From: Actinomadura rudentiformis
Lineage (GTDB): Bacteria > Actinomycetota > Actinomycetes > Streptosporangiales > Streptosporangiaceae
Reading direction: 5' to 3'
Assembly (NCBI RefSeq): GCF_008923185.1
Contig: NZ_WBMT01000037.1
Coordinates: 1 to 64,000, forward strand
DNA: 64,000 nt
Translations under genes and position numbers: made by a program
The notes under the pieces: model-generated
What the model saw: only the letters and a program-made list of their open reading frames with translations
Told to the model about the DNA's origin: nothing
Databases searched by the model: none
Shown here: positions 1-8,907 of the stretch, in pieces
How positions within the stretch are numbered: position 1 is the stretch's first letter
Layout of the letters: every line of letters begins with the position of its first letter

Positions 1-62
1 ACAAAGTGCCTGGCCTATAAAGGCACTGGCTTTTAACACGCTGTTGAGTTCTCAAGAAACGG
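1..62 (-). other. rRNA operon leader (partial; 16S gene lies left of the window)
   Basis: Read on the minus strand, 24-60 contains TTGAGAACTCAACAGCGTG followed by an AAAAGCCAGTGCC stretch. This resembles the antitermination/processing leader that precedes 16S rRNA in Streptomyces and mycobacteria (from memory of those leaders; not aligned here). An AGTGCC...GGCACT stem lies at 5-10 and 23-28. No mature rRNA is present. Two promoters point into this element from the right. Confidence 0.65.
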
Positions 63-119
63 ACACCCACCGCACCAGACCACCGCTCCCGCAGCGCCCG
101 GTTCCGGGGCAACCCTTCT

Positions 120-147
120 AACTTACCGGAATCTTCGCTCCTGTCAA
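120..147 (-). promoter_or_regulatory. Proximal rRNA operon promoter
   Basis: On the minus strand a TTGACA hexamer (142-147) is followed after 16 bp by TAAGTT (120-125), a sigma-70/HrdB-like pair reading toward the rRNA leader. Predicted transcription starts near 113, about 50 bp before the leader motif. Confidence 0.55.
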
Positions 148-261
148 CCGATCCAGCTGAATCGATCTTGTCGGAACGCAGCCCACCCGCCGTGCATCGT
201 CACGGACGACAAGAACCGTCCGTAATCGATCTTCGGAGGAGTCCCTCGGGCCGGCCACCTT

Positions 262-530
262 GCGGCGTCCTGCATCCCGTCTGGGCTGACCACTCCAGAG
301 TACATCGACTCGAAGCAAGCTTCGAACCGTTTATCTGAGTGGCTTCCCCGCCGGGGCCGACCGCCTCTCGGCGTCCTGCATCCCCTCGGGGCATTGGAGA
401 CACTAGGTACTCACGAGTCACCCGTCAAATCGAAAGACCTACCCCGCACCGCCGACCAGCAAACCTGCTGGTCAACGACCCGGCCATGCGGTTCGCGCGT
501 CGCGCCGTCCGCCGTGGCGTCCTGCACTGC
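262..530. repeat. Three spaced copies of a GGCGTCCTGCA repeat in the rrn promoter region
   Basis: The core GGCGTCCTGCATCCC occurs at 264-278 and 370-384, and a diverged copy (GGCGTCCTGCACTGC) at 516-530. On the minus strand the first two copies begin 16-19 bp downstream of a -10-like hexamer (400-405 and 297-302). They would therefore sit at the start of each transcript, as if a promoter module had been duplicated. The third copy has no obvious promoter. Confidence 0.5.
400..428 (-). promoter_or_regulatory. Distal tandem rRNA operon promoter
   Basis: On the minus strand TTGACG (423-428) is spaced exactly 17 bp from TAGTGT (400-405). It points toward the same leader as the proximal promoter. 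Multiple tandem promoters are usual for actinomycete rrn operons. A weaker candidate -10 (TACTCT, 297-302) lies between the two but has no good -35. Confidence 0.6.
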
Positions 531-904
531 TCCGCGCTGGTGTCTCTTCAACCCACCTCCTCCGTCACGTATTCCAGCCCCGGCACGCCGTCATGCTTCT
601 GGTCGAACGCATCAGGTGTATGACTCAGAACACGTCCCAACCGTGGCACTGAGCGATCGGTTGGGCGAGCGCTCAGAGTGGCCGACGATTCGGCGGGCTG
701 TCGGAGCTGGCCGCGCACTGCACCGGCCGGTATCAACGCCTGGTGTTGTCCGTCAGTGAACGCGACCAGGGCGCGTCTCAAAGTCGGCGTCCGTGGCGAG
801 CGGCCTGTGCATTGTGTCGCCCGAACCCCACCTCGTGCGTGCATCGTGGGACCGGAGGAGGGGGTCGGGTCGCGTTTGGTCGTCGACCGCTCGCCCGGGC
901 CCCC

Positions 905-1720
905 GCCGAACGCGTAGCTCTGCGGAAGCGGAACACCTCGGGGCGCGGACCCTGCGGAACGCGGAGGTCTGCGGAACGCGGAGGTCTGCGGAACGCGGAG
1001 GTCTGCGGAACGCGGAGGTCTGCGGAACGCGGAGGTCTGCGGACGCGGACGCTGCGGAACGCGGAGCGCCGCAGGACACGGAGCGCCGCGGAAGTAGACC
1101 CTGCGGAACGCGGAGGGCTGCGGAACGCGGAGGGCTGCGGAACGCGGAGGGCTGCGGAACACGGAGCGCCGCAGAAAGTGGACCCCGCGGAAGCCGGACC
1201 CCGCGGAACATGGAGCGCCGCGAAACACGGACCCTGCCGAACGCGGTGCCCTGCGGAACGCGAAGCGCCGCAAGACACAGAACACCGCGGGACACAGGCT
1301 CTGAGGAACGCGGAGCGCCGCGGAAAGCTGCCGAACGCGCAGGGCTGTGGGACACGGACCCTGCGGGACGCAAAGCGCTGCGCAAAGCGGATCCCGCGGA
1401 ACACGGATCCCGCGGAACGCGCAGTGCTGCGGAATACGGACCCCACCGAACGCGGAGCCCTGCGGACGCGGGCTCTGCGAAAGCGGAGCGTTGCGGGAAT
1501 CGGAACGCCGCGGGACACAGACTCTCTGGAACGCGGAGCGCCGCAGAAAGTGGACCCTGAGGAACACGGACCCCGCGGAACGTGGAGCGCCGCGAAACGC
1601 GGAGCCCTGCCGAACGCGGCGCGCCGCCGAACACGGAGCGCCGCTGAAAGTGGACCCCGCGGAACACGGACCCCGCGGAACGTGGAGGGCCGCGAAACGC
1701 GGAGCCCTGCGGAACGCTTT
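905..1720. repeat. Degenerate 17-bp tandem repeat array (minisatellite)
   Basis: Five perfect tandem copies of CTGCGGAACGCGGAGGT cover 952-1036, and three copies of a one-base variant (final G) cover 1101-1151. The rest is diverged units in which GCGGAA alternates with GCGGAGCGCC or CGGACCC. The 17-bp unit shifts reading frame, so all six frames stay open by composition. The long apparent ORFs here, with repeated Arg-Ser-Ala or Asn-Ala-Glu blocks, are not credible genes. No promoter, ribosome site or protein family was seen. Confidence 0.8.
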
Positions 1721-2345
1721 TTGGTGGGGTGGTGACCCCGCGGGTGTGTGCCTGGGCGTCGTACAGGAGGGGAGCTGACTTTGAGACGCGCTCTGGTCCT
1801 TGGGCCTACGGGTGGCGGCGCGTTCCACGGCCTCGTGTTTCGTGGCTTCACCGTGGAGCCGGAGCGCGACGACATGGGGGCGCGTCCCTTGGATGGGCTC
1901 AGCCTGGTGTTCCACATTGAGTGAGATCTGACCGCTGCGTCGTGGCAGCGTTCCGCCTGGTCGTAGCCGTCAGGTTCGACGTGTGCGTTGATGACGCCAC
2001 CGCTCGTCTGCGGCGACCACCACGGCGAAGTCAGGTGCCGCGTTTCACACCAAGGGCTCGACCTTTCCGCTGATCCAGCCGACAGGCGGCTTTCGCCACG
2101 ATGACACCAGAGAGCATCGGTCGCCGTTACGCCGCCCAGGGCGCGGCCTTCCGGCTGATCAGGTCGGCGATCCGTCGCTCATCACGGCGGTCGAGGACTT
2201 GGCCTCCTGGGGTGGGACCACTCAACCGAATCGAGCGAAGGCCTTCGGGGTGATGTCAGCGCGTGTAAGCGCCGCATCGGTGTCGCGTCAGTGAGGTCGC
2301 CGAACGTGGAGCTCGTCGAATCGGAAGAGCGACTGAGGACGGGAT
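1721..2345. other. Intergenic stretch with no recognisable gene
   Basis: No frame gives a recognisable protein, RNA or complete insertion element. The last bases hold the ribosome binding site (GAGGACGGGAT) of the ABC ATPase gene. The region may contain decayed mobile DNA but nothing could be assigned. Confidence 0.5.
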
Positions 2346-3317
2346 ATGGACCATGTGATCCGGGCCGAGGGGCTGCGGAAGGCGTTCGGGGCCACCCAAG
2401 CGCTTGACGGAGTCGACCTCGCCGTACGCCAAGGCACGGTCCTGGGCGTTCTGGGGCCGAACGGCGCGGGCAAGACCACCGCCGTCCGGGTGCTGGCCAC
2501 CCTGCTCAAGCCCGATGCCGGGCGGGCCGAGGTGTGCGGGTACGACGTGCTGAACGATCCCGCGCGGGTTCGCGCGATGATCGGGCTGACCGGGCAGTAC
2601 GCGTCGCTGGACGAGGAGCTGACCGGGACCGAGAACCTCGTCATGATCGGACGGCTTCTGGATCTGAGCCGGAGCGCGGCGCGGGGCCGGGCGGCTGAGC
2701 TGCTGGACAGGTTCCGGCTCACGGACGCAGGCGGGCGCGCGGTCAAGACGTACTCCGGCGGTATGCGGCGCCGGCTCGACCTGGCGGCGAGCCTCGTCAA
2801 CCGGCCGGCGGTCATCTACCTCGACGAGCCGACGACCGGGCTGGACCCGCGCGCCCGCAACGAGGTGTGGGAGACGGTCCGGGATCTGGTCGCGGACGGC
2901 GCCACGGTGCTCCTGACCACGCAGTACCTGGAGGAGGCGGACGCGCTCGCCGACCGGATCGCGGTGTTCGACCACGGCCGGGTCGTGGCGGAGGGCACGC
3001 CGTCCGAACTCAAGTCGCGGATCGGCCTGCAGACGCTGGCGGTACGGACGGCGGAACTCCACCGGACCGCCCAGCTCGCCGCGATCATCGCGGAGCTCAC
3101 GGGTGAACGGCCGGACGTGCATGAGGGGACCGGTCTGGTGACGGCGCCCGCGTACGACCCGGCCGTTCTGCCGGCTCTGGTGCGGCGGTTGGACGAGGCG
3201 CAGATCGTGGCCGCCGAGCTCGCGCTGCGCATGCCGAGCCTCGACGAGGTCTTCCTCACCCTGACCGGCCAATCCACGACCACAACGGCCAAGGAGCTGG
3301 AAAGGACCCCGGCATGA
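2346..3317 (+). CDS. DrrA-type ABC transporter ATP-binding protein
   Basis: A 323-residue ATPase that would power export of a drug or lipid-like molecule through the membrane partner encoded next. Walker A GPNGAGKT is at residues 37-44, the signature SGGMRRRLDLA near 137 and Walker B VIYLDEPTTGLDP near 156. The switch position has Gln (TTQYLEEAD), as is usual in the daunorubicin-resistance DrrA family. The C-terminal ~80 residues match the extra domain of that family. The start follows GAGGAC at good spacing. The stop overlaps the next start by 4 bp (ATGA), so the two are translationally coupled. The substrate cannot be told from sequence, and no biosynthetic cluster is adjacent. Confidence 0.92.
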   Translation: MDHVIRAEGLRKAFGATQALDGVDLAVRQGTVLGVLGPNGAGKTTAVRVLATLLKPDAGRAEVCGYDVLNDPARVRAMIGLTGQYASLDEELTGTENLVMIGRLLDLSRSAARGRAAELLDRFRLTDAGGRAVKTYSGGMRRRLDLAASLVNRPAVIYLDEPTTGLDPRARNEVWETVRDLVADGATVLLTTQYLEEADALADRIAVFDHGRVVAEGTPSELKSRIGLQTLAVRTAELHRTAQLAAIIAELTGERPDVHEGTGLVTAPAYDPAVLPALVRRLDEAQIVAAELALRMPSLDEVFLTLTGQSTTTTAKELERTPA

Positions 3318-4111
3318 CGACTCTCGCCATCCCGCCTCGGCGGATCAGTCCGCGACGGACGCTGCGGCATGGGCTGACGCTGGCCTGGCGCAAGGTCGCC
3401 CAGTTGAAGCACTCACCGGAGAAGCTGCTGGACACCACTTTGACGCCGCTGGTTTTCCTGTTGCTGTTCCTGTACGTCTTCGGCGGCGCTCTAGCAGGCG
3501 ATACGCATTCGTACCTGCAGAAGCTGCTGCCGGGACTGGTCGCCCAGATGACGTTCATCGGCACGATGGGCCTGGGGATAGCCCTGAACGAGGACATTCA
3601 CAAGGGCGTCTTCGACCGTTTCCGGAGCCTGCCGATCGCGCGTTCGGCACCGTTGATCGGCTCGGTGCTGGGCGAGACGGTCAAGTTCTGCGTGATGATG
3701 ACGATGCTGGTCGGCTTCGGCATGATCCTGGGGTTCCGGTTCGACAGCGACCCGTTGTCGATCGTGGCGGCGCTGGCGCTGGCGTACGTGTTCTATCTGG
3801 CCGTCTGCTGGATCTTCGTGCTGGTCGGGATGCTCGCGCCATCGCCGGACAGCGTGCAGGGCATCGGGTTCATCTTTGTGATGCCGCTGACGTTCGGCAG
3901 CAGCGTCCTCATGCCGAACATCGGCACAATGCCGGGCTGGCTTCAGGCCTGGGTCAAGGTCAATCCGGTCACGCATCTGGCCGAGTCGCTGCGTGCGTTG
4001 ATGATCGGCGGGCCCATGGGCAACCACGTCTGGTACACCCTCGCTTGGGCGGCCGGGATCGTTCTGGTGACGTTTCCGCTGGCTCTGCGTTTGTACGCGC
4101 GCCGCACCTAG
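3314..4111 (+). CDS. DrrB-type ABC-2 family transporter permease
   Basis: A 265-residue integral membrane protein, the channel half of the exporter whose ATPase overlaps it by 4 bp. After a basic cytoplasmic N-terminus (about 35 residues) hydrophobic segments follow around residues 35-55, 70-90, 115-140, 145-165, 175-195 and 235-260, the six-span ABC-2 pattern. The length matches DrrB proteins. It ends only 19 bp from the convergent regulator gene. The role is known from the family; the substrate is unknown. Confidence 0.88.
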   Translation: MTTLAIPPRRISPRRTLRHGLTLAWRKVAQLKHSPEKLLDTTLTPLVFLLLFLYVFGGALAGDTHSYLQKLLPGLVAQMTFIGTMGLGIALNEDIHKGVFDRFRSLPIARSAPLIGSVLGETVKFCVMMTMLVGFGMILGFRFDSDPLSIVAALALAYVFYLAVCWIFVLVGMLAPSPDSVQGIGFIFVMPLTFGSSVLMPNIGTMPGWLQAWVKVNPVTHLAESLRALMIGGPMGNHVWYTLAWAAGIVLVTFPLALRLYARRT

Positions 4112-4130
4112 GGATCACGGCGCGCCGTGC

Positions 4131-7100
4131 CTAGGGCACCAAGGCGAGGACGCCTTCGCGGGGCATGGCCCGGCCTCGGTCGTACGCCTCCGCGAAGGCC
4201 TTTTCACCGAGGGCGCCGATGGCTGCGGACGTGACGCGCTTGGCGTCGATGCTCCAGCGGTCCCTGTAGCCGCGCAGGGAATGGGCGGCGCCCAGCAGTT
4301 CGGCGGCGCGTTCGTGGTCGCCGCGCGCGGTGTCCAGCGCCGCCACGCCTTCGATGATCTCGGCGAGCGTGGGGTTGCCGATGAGGACGCTTTCGGCGAT
4401 GTCACTGAGGGCGCGGGCGTGGAACCGTTCCGCCGATTCGAGGTCGCCTTGCTGTTCGGCCAGGCGGCCCAGATGGCTGAACGTACGGGCGCACACCGAG
4501 CGGACGTCGGCTCGGTAGGCACGCGGTTCCACCAGTTCACGTGCCCGTTCGAGCAGGATGCGGGTGGTGGCCAGGTCGCCCTCACGGCGGGCCAGCTCGC
4601 TCAGGTTGAGGTAGCCGTTGGCGGCGTCGGCGTATTCGCCGAACCGCTCCATGTCGGCGACAGCGCGTTCGGTTTCGGCACGGGCGCGCACAAGGTCGCC
4701 GGTTTCCGCGCGGGCTCGCGCCAGGCTGAGGAGCACGGTGCCGCCCTGCTCGGGACTGACCCCTTCGGCGGCGTAGCCGTACGCTTCCTCGCCGAGTCGT
4801 ACCGCCTCCTCGGCATCGCCGCGCGCGAGCGCCACCTGCATCGCACCGCTCAGCGCGGTGATCATCCCCCAGCGCTCGCCGATCGCGCGGAAGCCGGCGA
4901 GGCCCGCGCCGAGTTCGGCGCCCGCCCGTTCGACATCGCCGCCGTTCGCCGCCATGACGCCGAGCCCCACACGGGCGATCGCGCGGATCCACGGATCAGG
5001 GTGGTCGTAGGCGTTGCGCATCCCGCGCTCCGCTGCCGCGAGGTCACCCGTGAGGAACGCTCCCACTCCGCGCGCCAGGATCAGCGCGGGGTGCTGCGGC
5101 TCCTCGGGCACCGTGGCCATGATGACTTCCAGGGCCGCCTGCAAGTTCTCCAGAGTCGCAGGGTCGCATGACATCTCGGTGATGAGCGATGCCGCGCACT
5201 TCGCCATGGCGTACTGCTCTTCCAGGCCGGGCGGCGCGGTGTCATCGGCGATGTCCATGACCGCGACCGCCCAGGTGCCCGCCTCCATCTCCAGGTCCCG
5301 CATGACCCAGAACCACACCAGCGCGGCGACCAGCCGCAGCCCCGTGGTCACGTCGCGGGTTTCGATGATGTGGCGGAACGCGGCGCTGCAGTTGTCGCGT
5401 TCGGCGGTCAGCCGGTTCATCCAGAGGAGCTGGTCGGCGCGGCGCAGCTCCGGATCGGCGCGTTCGGCGAGTTCGAGGAAGTACGCGGCGTGCGCGGACC
5501 GGATACGGTCGCCTTCCCCTGCCTCCTCCAGCCGCTCCGCCGCGTACACGCGCACGGTCTCCAGCAGCCGGTACCGCACCTCGGCGTGCCCGTCCGCGAT
5601 GACGAGCGACTTGTCGATCAGCGCGGCGACCACGTCGATGACGTCGTCGGTGAGCCGCCCGGGCGCGCACACCCGTGCGACGCCGTCCGGCGTCGCTCCC
5701 CCGGCGAACACCGAAAGCCGCCGCAGCACGGTACGTTCGGCGTCGTCGAGCAGGTCCCAGCTCCAGTCGACGACGGCGCGGAGGGTCCGGTGCCGCGGCA
5801 GTGCCGTACGGCTGCCGCCGGTGAGCAGCCGGAAGCGGTCGCCGAGACGGCCCGCGATCTGCGTCGGGGTGAGCGACCGCAGCCTGGCCGCCGCCAGCTC
5901 GATGGCGAGCGGAATGCCGTCAAGCTCGCGGCAGATCGCCACCACCTGCGGCGCCGACGCGTCGTCCACCGCGAAGCCGGGGCGGGCCGCGGCGGCACGG
6001 TCGGCGAAGAGCCGCACCGACGCGTACCGCATCGCTTCGCCCGCGTCAGAACCGGCCGGTGGCAACGGAAGCGACGGAACGGGGCACAACGCCTCTCCCG
6101 TGATGCCGAGGGGCTCGCGGCTCGTCGCCAGCACCCGTACACCGGGAGCGTCGCCGAGCGTGCGGTCCACCAGCGCGGCGACGGCATCGATCAGGTGCTC
6201 GCAGTTGTCCAGGACCAAAATCATCTGCTTGCCCGCGAGGAAGTCCGCCAGCCGGTCGGCGGGCCGCACCGTCGAACGGCTCTCGGCCGACCGGACCACG
6301 TCGACCACGCCGAGCGCGGCCAGCACCGCCTGGGTGACCTCGCCCGCGTCGCTCACCGAGGCCAGCGGAACGAACCACACCCCGTCCGGCAACTCGGCGA
6401 CGAACGGAGCCGCCGCCTCGCTCGCCAGCCGGGTCTTGCCCGCGCCGCCCGGCCCGGTCAGGGTGACCAGCCGGCCGTCCCGCAGCAGCTTGCCAACGCG
6501 TTCGGACTCCTCCTCCCGCCCGACGAAGCTGGTCAACTGAGAGGGCAGGTTGGTCGTGCGACGCGTCCTATGGCTCGTGCGAGACGTCGTATGGCTCATG
6601 CGAGAAGTCGTATGGCTCGTGCGAGACGTTGTGCGGACGTCCGCCGTGGCGGACACGGATGCTCGGGGCGTGACCTGGCCCCTCAGGATGGCGAGGTGCG
6701 CGGCGGCCAGTTCGGGTGAGGGGTCCACGCCGAGACGGTCGGCGAGCTGCCGCCGACCGTCCTCGTACAGCTGCAGCGCGTCGGCCTGCCGGCCCGCCGC
6801 GTACAGAGCGCGCATGAGCAGGGCGCGGAGCCGTTCGCGGAGCGGATTCGCCTCGGCCAGCGCCTCGAGCTCGGGGACCAGCGGTGCCGCCGGGCGACCG
6901 AGCGCCAGCTCCGCGTCGGCCCGGTCCTCGATCGCCGACAGCCGCAGCTCGCCGAGGCGGCTCACCTCCGCCACCGCGAACGCCGCGTCCGCGACGTCGG
7001 AGAGCGCGGGACCTCGCCACAGGTCGAGCGCGTCACGCAGCCTCTCCGCACGCGACTCGGGCTCATGCTCCCGTCGGGCCGCCAGGACCGCCCGTTCGAA

Positions 7101-7397
7101 CGCGAAGGCGTCGATCTCCGCGGGCTCGACCGCGAGCCGGTAGCCGGCGGGGCCGTGCCCGACCAGATCCCGGCCCGCCGCACCGCGCAACCGCGAGACC
7201 AGTGCCTGCAGCGCACCCGTGCCTCCGGCGGGCGGCGCGCCCTCCCAGAGATCGTCCAGCAGCCGTTCGGCGGACACCGCACGGCCCGCCTCGATCGCCA
7301 GCCGGATCAGCAGCGCACGCAACCGGCGGCCGCTGACCTCGACGGCCCGGCCGGCCTCGTCCCGTACCTCCAGCGGGCCCAGGATGCCGATGCGCAC
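4131..7397 (-). CDS. AfsR/SARP-like regulator: winged helix, BTAD, NB-ARC ATPase, TPR-like C-terminus
   Basis: A large (1,088 aa) actinomycete regulator. Residues 1-90 are an OmpR-like DNA-binding domain (begins VRIGILGPLEV), 95-240 a bacterial transcriptional activation domain, and 315-322 a Walker A (GPGGAGKT) of an NB-ARC ATPase with Walker B ILVLDNC. The last ~400 residues are Ala-rich helical repeats of TPR type. The GTG start at 7397 is preferred because the DNA-binding domain begins there and GGGGAG precedes it. A longer open frame to 8546 runs antisense to the MBL gene and is rejected. The linker at about 256-276 carries an unusual heptad repeat. Family members activate secondary metabolism. 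The divergent MBL gene (46 bp away) and the convergent exporter are candidate targets by position only. Confidence 0.9.
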   Translation of the reverse strand: MRIGILGPLEVRDEAGRAVEVSGRRLRALLIRLAIEAGRAVSAERLLDDLWEGAPPAGGTGALQALVSRLRGAAGRDLVGHGPAGYRLAVEPAEIDAFAFERAVLAARREHEPESRAERLRDALDLWRGPALSDVADAAFAVAEVSRLGELRLSAIEDRADAELALGRPAAPLVPELEALAEANPLRERLRALLMRALYAAGRQADALQLYEDGRRQLADRLGVDPSPELAAAHLAILRGQVTPRASVSATADVRTTSRTSHTTSRMSHTTSRTSHRTRRTTNLPSQLTSFVGREEESERVGKLLRDGRLVTLTGPGGAGKTRLASEAAAPFVAELPDGVWFVPLASVSDAGEVTQAVLAALGVVDVVRSAESRSTVRPADRLADFLAGKQMILVLDNCEHLIDAVAALVDRTLGDAPGVRVLATSREPLGITGEALCPVPSLPLPPAGSDAGEAMRYASVRLFADRAAAARPGFAVDDASAPQVVAICRELDGIPLAIELAAARLRSLTPTQIAGRLGDRFRLLTGGSRTALPRHRTLRAVVDWSWDLLDDAERTVLRRLSVFAGGATPDGVARVCAPGRLTDDVIDVVAALIDKSLVIADGHAEVRYRLLETVRVYAAERLEEAGEGDRIRSAHAAYFLELAERADPELRRADQLLWMNRLTAERDNCSAAFRHIIETRDVTTGLRLVAALVWFWVMRDLEMEAGTWAVAVMDIADDTAPPGLEEQYAMAKCAASLITEMSCDPATLENLQAALEVIMATVPEEPQHPALILARGVGAFLTGDLAAAERGMRNAYDHPDPWIRAIARVGLGVMAANGGDVERAGAELGAGLAGFRAIGERWGMITALSGAMQVALARGDAEEAVRLGEEAYGYAAEGVSPEQGGTVLLSLARARAETGDLVRARAETERAVADMERFGEYADAANGYLNLSELARREGDLATTRILLERARELVEPRAYRADVRSVCARTFSHLGRLAEQQGDLESAERFHARALSDIAESVLIGNPTLAEIIEGVAALDTARGDHERAAELLGAAHSLRGYRDRWSIDAKRVTSAAIGALGEKAFAEAYDRGRAMPREGVLALVP
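6570..6632 (-). repeat. Three tandem 21-bp repeats inside the AfsR-like gene linker
   Basis: Units at 6570-6590, 6591-6611 and 6612-6632 differ by only a few bases. In frame they encode three copies of a Ser/Thr-rich heptad (TTSRTSH-like) between the BTAD and NB-ARC domains. The 21-bp unit keeps the frame, so copy number could vary without destroying the protein. Confidence 0.75.
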
Positions 7398-7442
7398 CCG
7401 GTCATTCTCCCCGACCGGGACACCACCTGAGATCGTTAGGCC

Positions 7443-8246
7443 ATGAACCTGATACCGCGCATCGCCGCCGGCATTGAGATCGTCCCGCTCCTCGACGCGG
7501 TCGGGCCCATGGGCGGAGCCCTCCGCCGCCCGCCCGGGGAACTGTTCCCGGGCGGCTCCCCCGAGCTGTGGGAGCGGGTCACGGCCGACGAACCGAAGGC
7601 CTTCGGTCCCGATGGCGAGTGGGTCCTGCACTTCTACTGCTACTTGCTGCGCGTTCCAGGCGGTCCGAACATCCTGGTGGACACCGGCCTCGGTCCGCTG
7701 GACTCCCCCGCAGCGACGTGGGCTCCCGTTCCCGGTGACCTCGTCGGCGCCCTCACCCGGGCCGGTGTCGCCCCCGGCGAGATCGACACCGTCGTGATCA
7801 CCCATCTGCACAGTGACCACGCGAGCGGCGCCGTGACCGACGGCAAGCCCGTCTTCCCCAACGCGCGCCACATCTTGCAGAACGATGAGCTCGCCTGGCT
7901 GGAACGCACGCGCGAGCCCATCCTCGCCGTGATCCTCGAACCCCTCCGCGAGGCGGGCCTGGTCGACACGATCAGCGGCGATCTCCGGCTGGCCCCGGAC
8001 GTTCAGCTCATCCGCACCCCCGGCCACACACCGGGCCATCAGTCGATCCTGGTCGGTGACGACGAGATGCTGGTCACCGGGGACATCCTGCATCACCCGG
8101 TCCAGCTCGCCGATCCCTCGATCATCTACCTCTACGACGAGGACTCCGAGACCGCACGCGCCACCCGTACCGCTCTGCTGGCGAGGGTCCGCGAACGCGG
8201 CGGCACGCTGGCCACCCCGCATCTCCCCTCCCCCTTCAATGTGTGA
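7443..8246 (+). CDS. MBL-fold metallo-hydrolase
   Basis: A 267-residue metallo-beta-lactamase-fold enzyme. The metal-binding HLHSDH motif is at residues 121-126, preceded by the LVDTG strand near 79, with later conserved residues in RTPGHTPGHQ and VTGD. The layout suits a cytoplasmic hydrolase of the AHL-lactonase/glyoxalase II-like group; no signal peptide is seen. It is divergent from the AfsR-like regulator (46-bp gap), a hint of co-regulation. The substrate is not predictable: lactone, thioester or phosphodiester substrates are all known in the fold. Confidence 0.85.
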   Translation: MNLIPRIAAGIEIVPLLDAVGPMGGALRRPPGELFPGGSPELWERVTADEPKAFGPDGEWVLHFYCYLLRVPGGPNILVDTGLGPLDSPAATWAPVPGDLVGALTRAGVAPGEIDTVVITHLHSDHASGAVTDGKPVFPNARHILQNDELAWLERTREPILAVILEPLREAGLVDTISGDLRLAPDVQLIRTPGHTPGHQSILVGDDEMLVTGDILHHPVQLADPSIIYLYDEDSETARATRTALLARVRERGGTLATPHLPSPFNV

Positions 8247-8291
8247 GTTCGCGAGAGGGGGTAGGTGAGGTTGGGAAGGAGGTGGCCGACC

Positions 8292-8549
8292 ATGCCAAGA
8301 GCACAGATCAAGGACGAGAAGAAGTACCAGAAACTCCGCGACAAGGGCGAGAGCAAGGAGAAGGCCGCCCGGATCGCCAACGCCCAGGCCGGGCAGGGCA
8401 GCAGCAAGGTCGGACGGAAGGGCGGCAAGAGCCCGTCGTACGACGACTGGACCAAGGAGGACCTGCTCAAGCGGGCCCGTGAGATCGGCATCGAGGGACG
8501 TTCGTCGATGAACAAGTCCCAGCTGGTCAAGGCCCTGCGCGACCACTGA
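8292..8549 (+). CDS. Small basic protein with Rho-N/SAP-like C-terminus (DUF7218-type)
   Basis: An 85-residue, highly charged protein. The N-terminal half is Lys/Glu/Asp-rich. The C-terminus (about residues 50-84, containing WTKEDLLKRARE and LVKALRDH) resembles the helix-extended-loop-helix fold of Rho N-terminal or SAP domains, which bind nucleic acid. A strong AAGGAGGTG ribosome site ends 6 bp before the ATG, fixing the start. It leads a short plus-strand run with the VOC and DUF1360 genes (4-bp gap). Similar small proteins are widespread in actinobacteria; the function is unknown. Confidence 0.8.
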   Translation: MPRAQIKDEKKYQKLRDKGESKEKAARIANAQAGQGSSKVGRKGGKSPSYDDWTKEDLLKRAREIGIEGRSSMNKSQLVKALRDH

Positions 8550-8553
8550 GCCG

Positions 8554-8907
8554 ATGAAGCTGGTCTTCGTCCTGGACTGCGCCGATCCCGAGGGCCTGGC
8601 CGATTTCTGGGCCGGGGCCCTGGGGTACCGGCGCGGCCCGTTCCATCCGCCCTACGCCCATCTGGTGGATCCGCAAGCGGAGCGTCCCGAGATCCTGCTA
8701 CAGCAGGTCCCGGAACCAAAGGTCACCAAGAACCGCATGCACGTCGACCTGCGCGTCGACGACATGGACGCGGAGATCGAACGGGTGACCGCGCTCGGCG
8801 CCCGGATCGTCCGCGGTCCGTTCGTCGACGAGGGCTGGCCCACCACGGTGATGGCGGATCCGGAGGGCAACGAATTCTGTCTGATCGTCAACCCGGGAAA
8901 TTCATGA
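8554..8907 (+). CDS. VOC-superfamily (glyoxalase/dioxygenase-like) protein
   Basis: A 117-residue protein of the vicinal-oxygen-chelate fold, with two beta-alpha-beta-beta-beta repeats. The first begins MKLVFVLDCADPEGLADFWAGALGY, split here as a beta strand then the FWAGALGY helix end. The second contains HVDLRVDD and ends with MADPEGNEFCLI. Such single-domain proteins bind or modify small molecules, including antibiotics. It starts 4 bp after the previous stop with no clear ribosome site, suggesting coupling, and its last 4 bp overlap the DUF1360 gene (ATGA). Confidence 0.85.
   Translation: MKLVFVLDCADPEGLADFWAGALGYRRGPFHPPYAHLVDPQAERPEILLQQVPEPKVTKNRMHVDLRVDDMDAEIERVTALGARIVRGPFVDEGWPTTVMADPEGNEFCLIVNPGNS

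Noticed and set aside
952..1151. CRISPR array
   Set aside because: The repeats are directly adjacent 17-mers without unique spacers and no cas genes are present.
753..1915. Several 250-455-codon open frames on both strands over the 17-bp repeats
   Set aside because: They exist in all frames because the repeat lacks stops. The period is not a multiple of three, no ribosome site or domain is present, and the residues are low complexity.
4131..8546. 1,471-codon frame extending the AfsR-like gene to 8546
   Set aside because: The extension is antisense to the MBL and small genes. The conserved regulator domain and a ribosome site begin at 7397.
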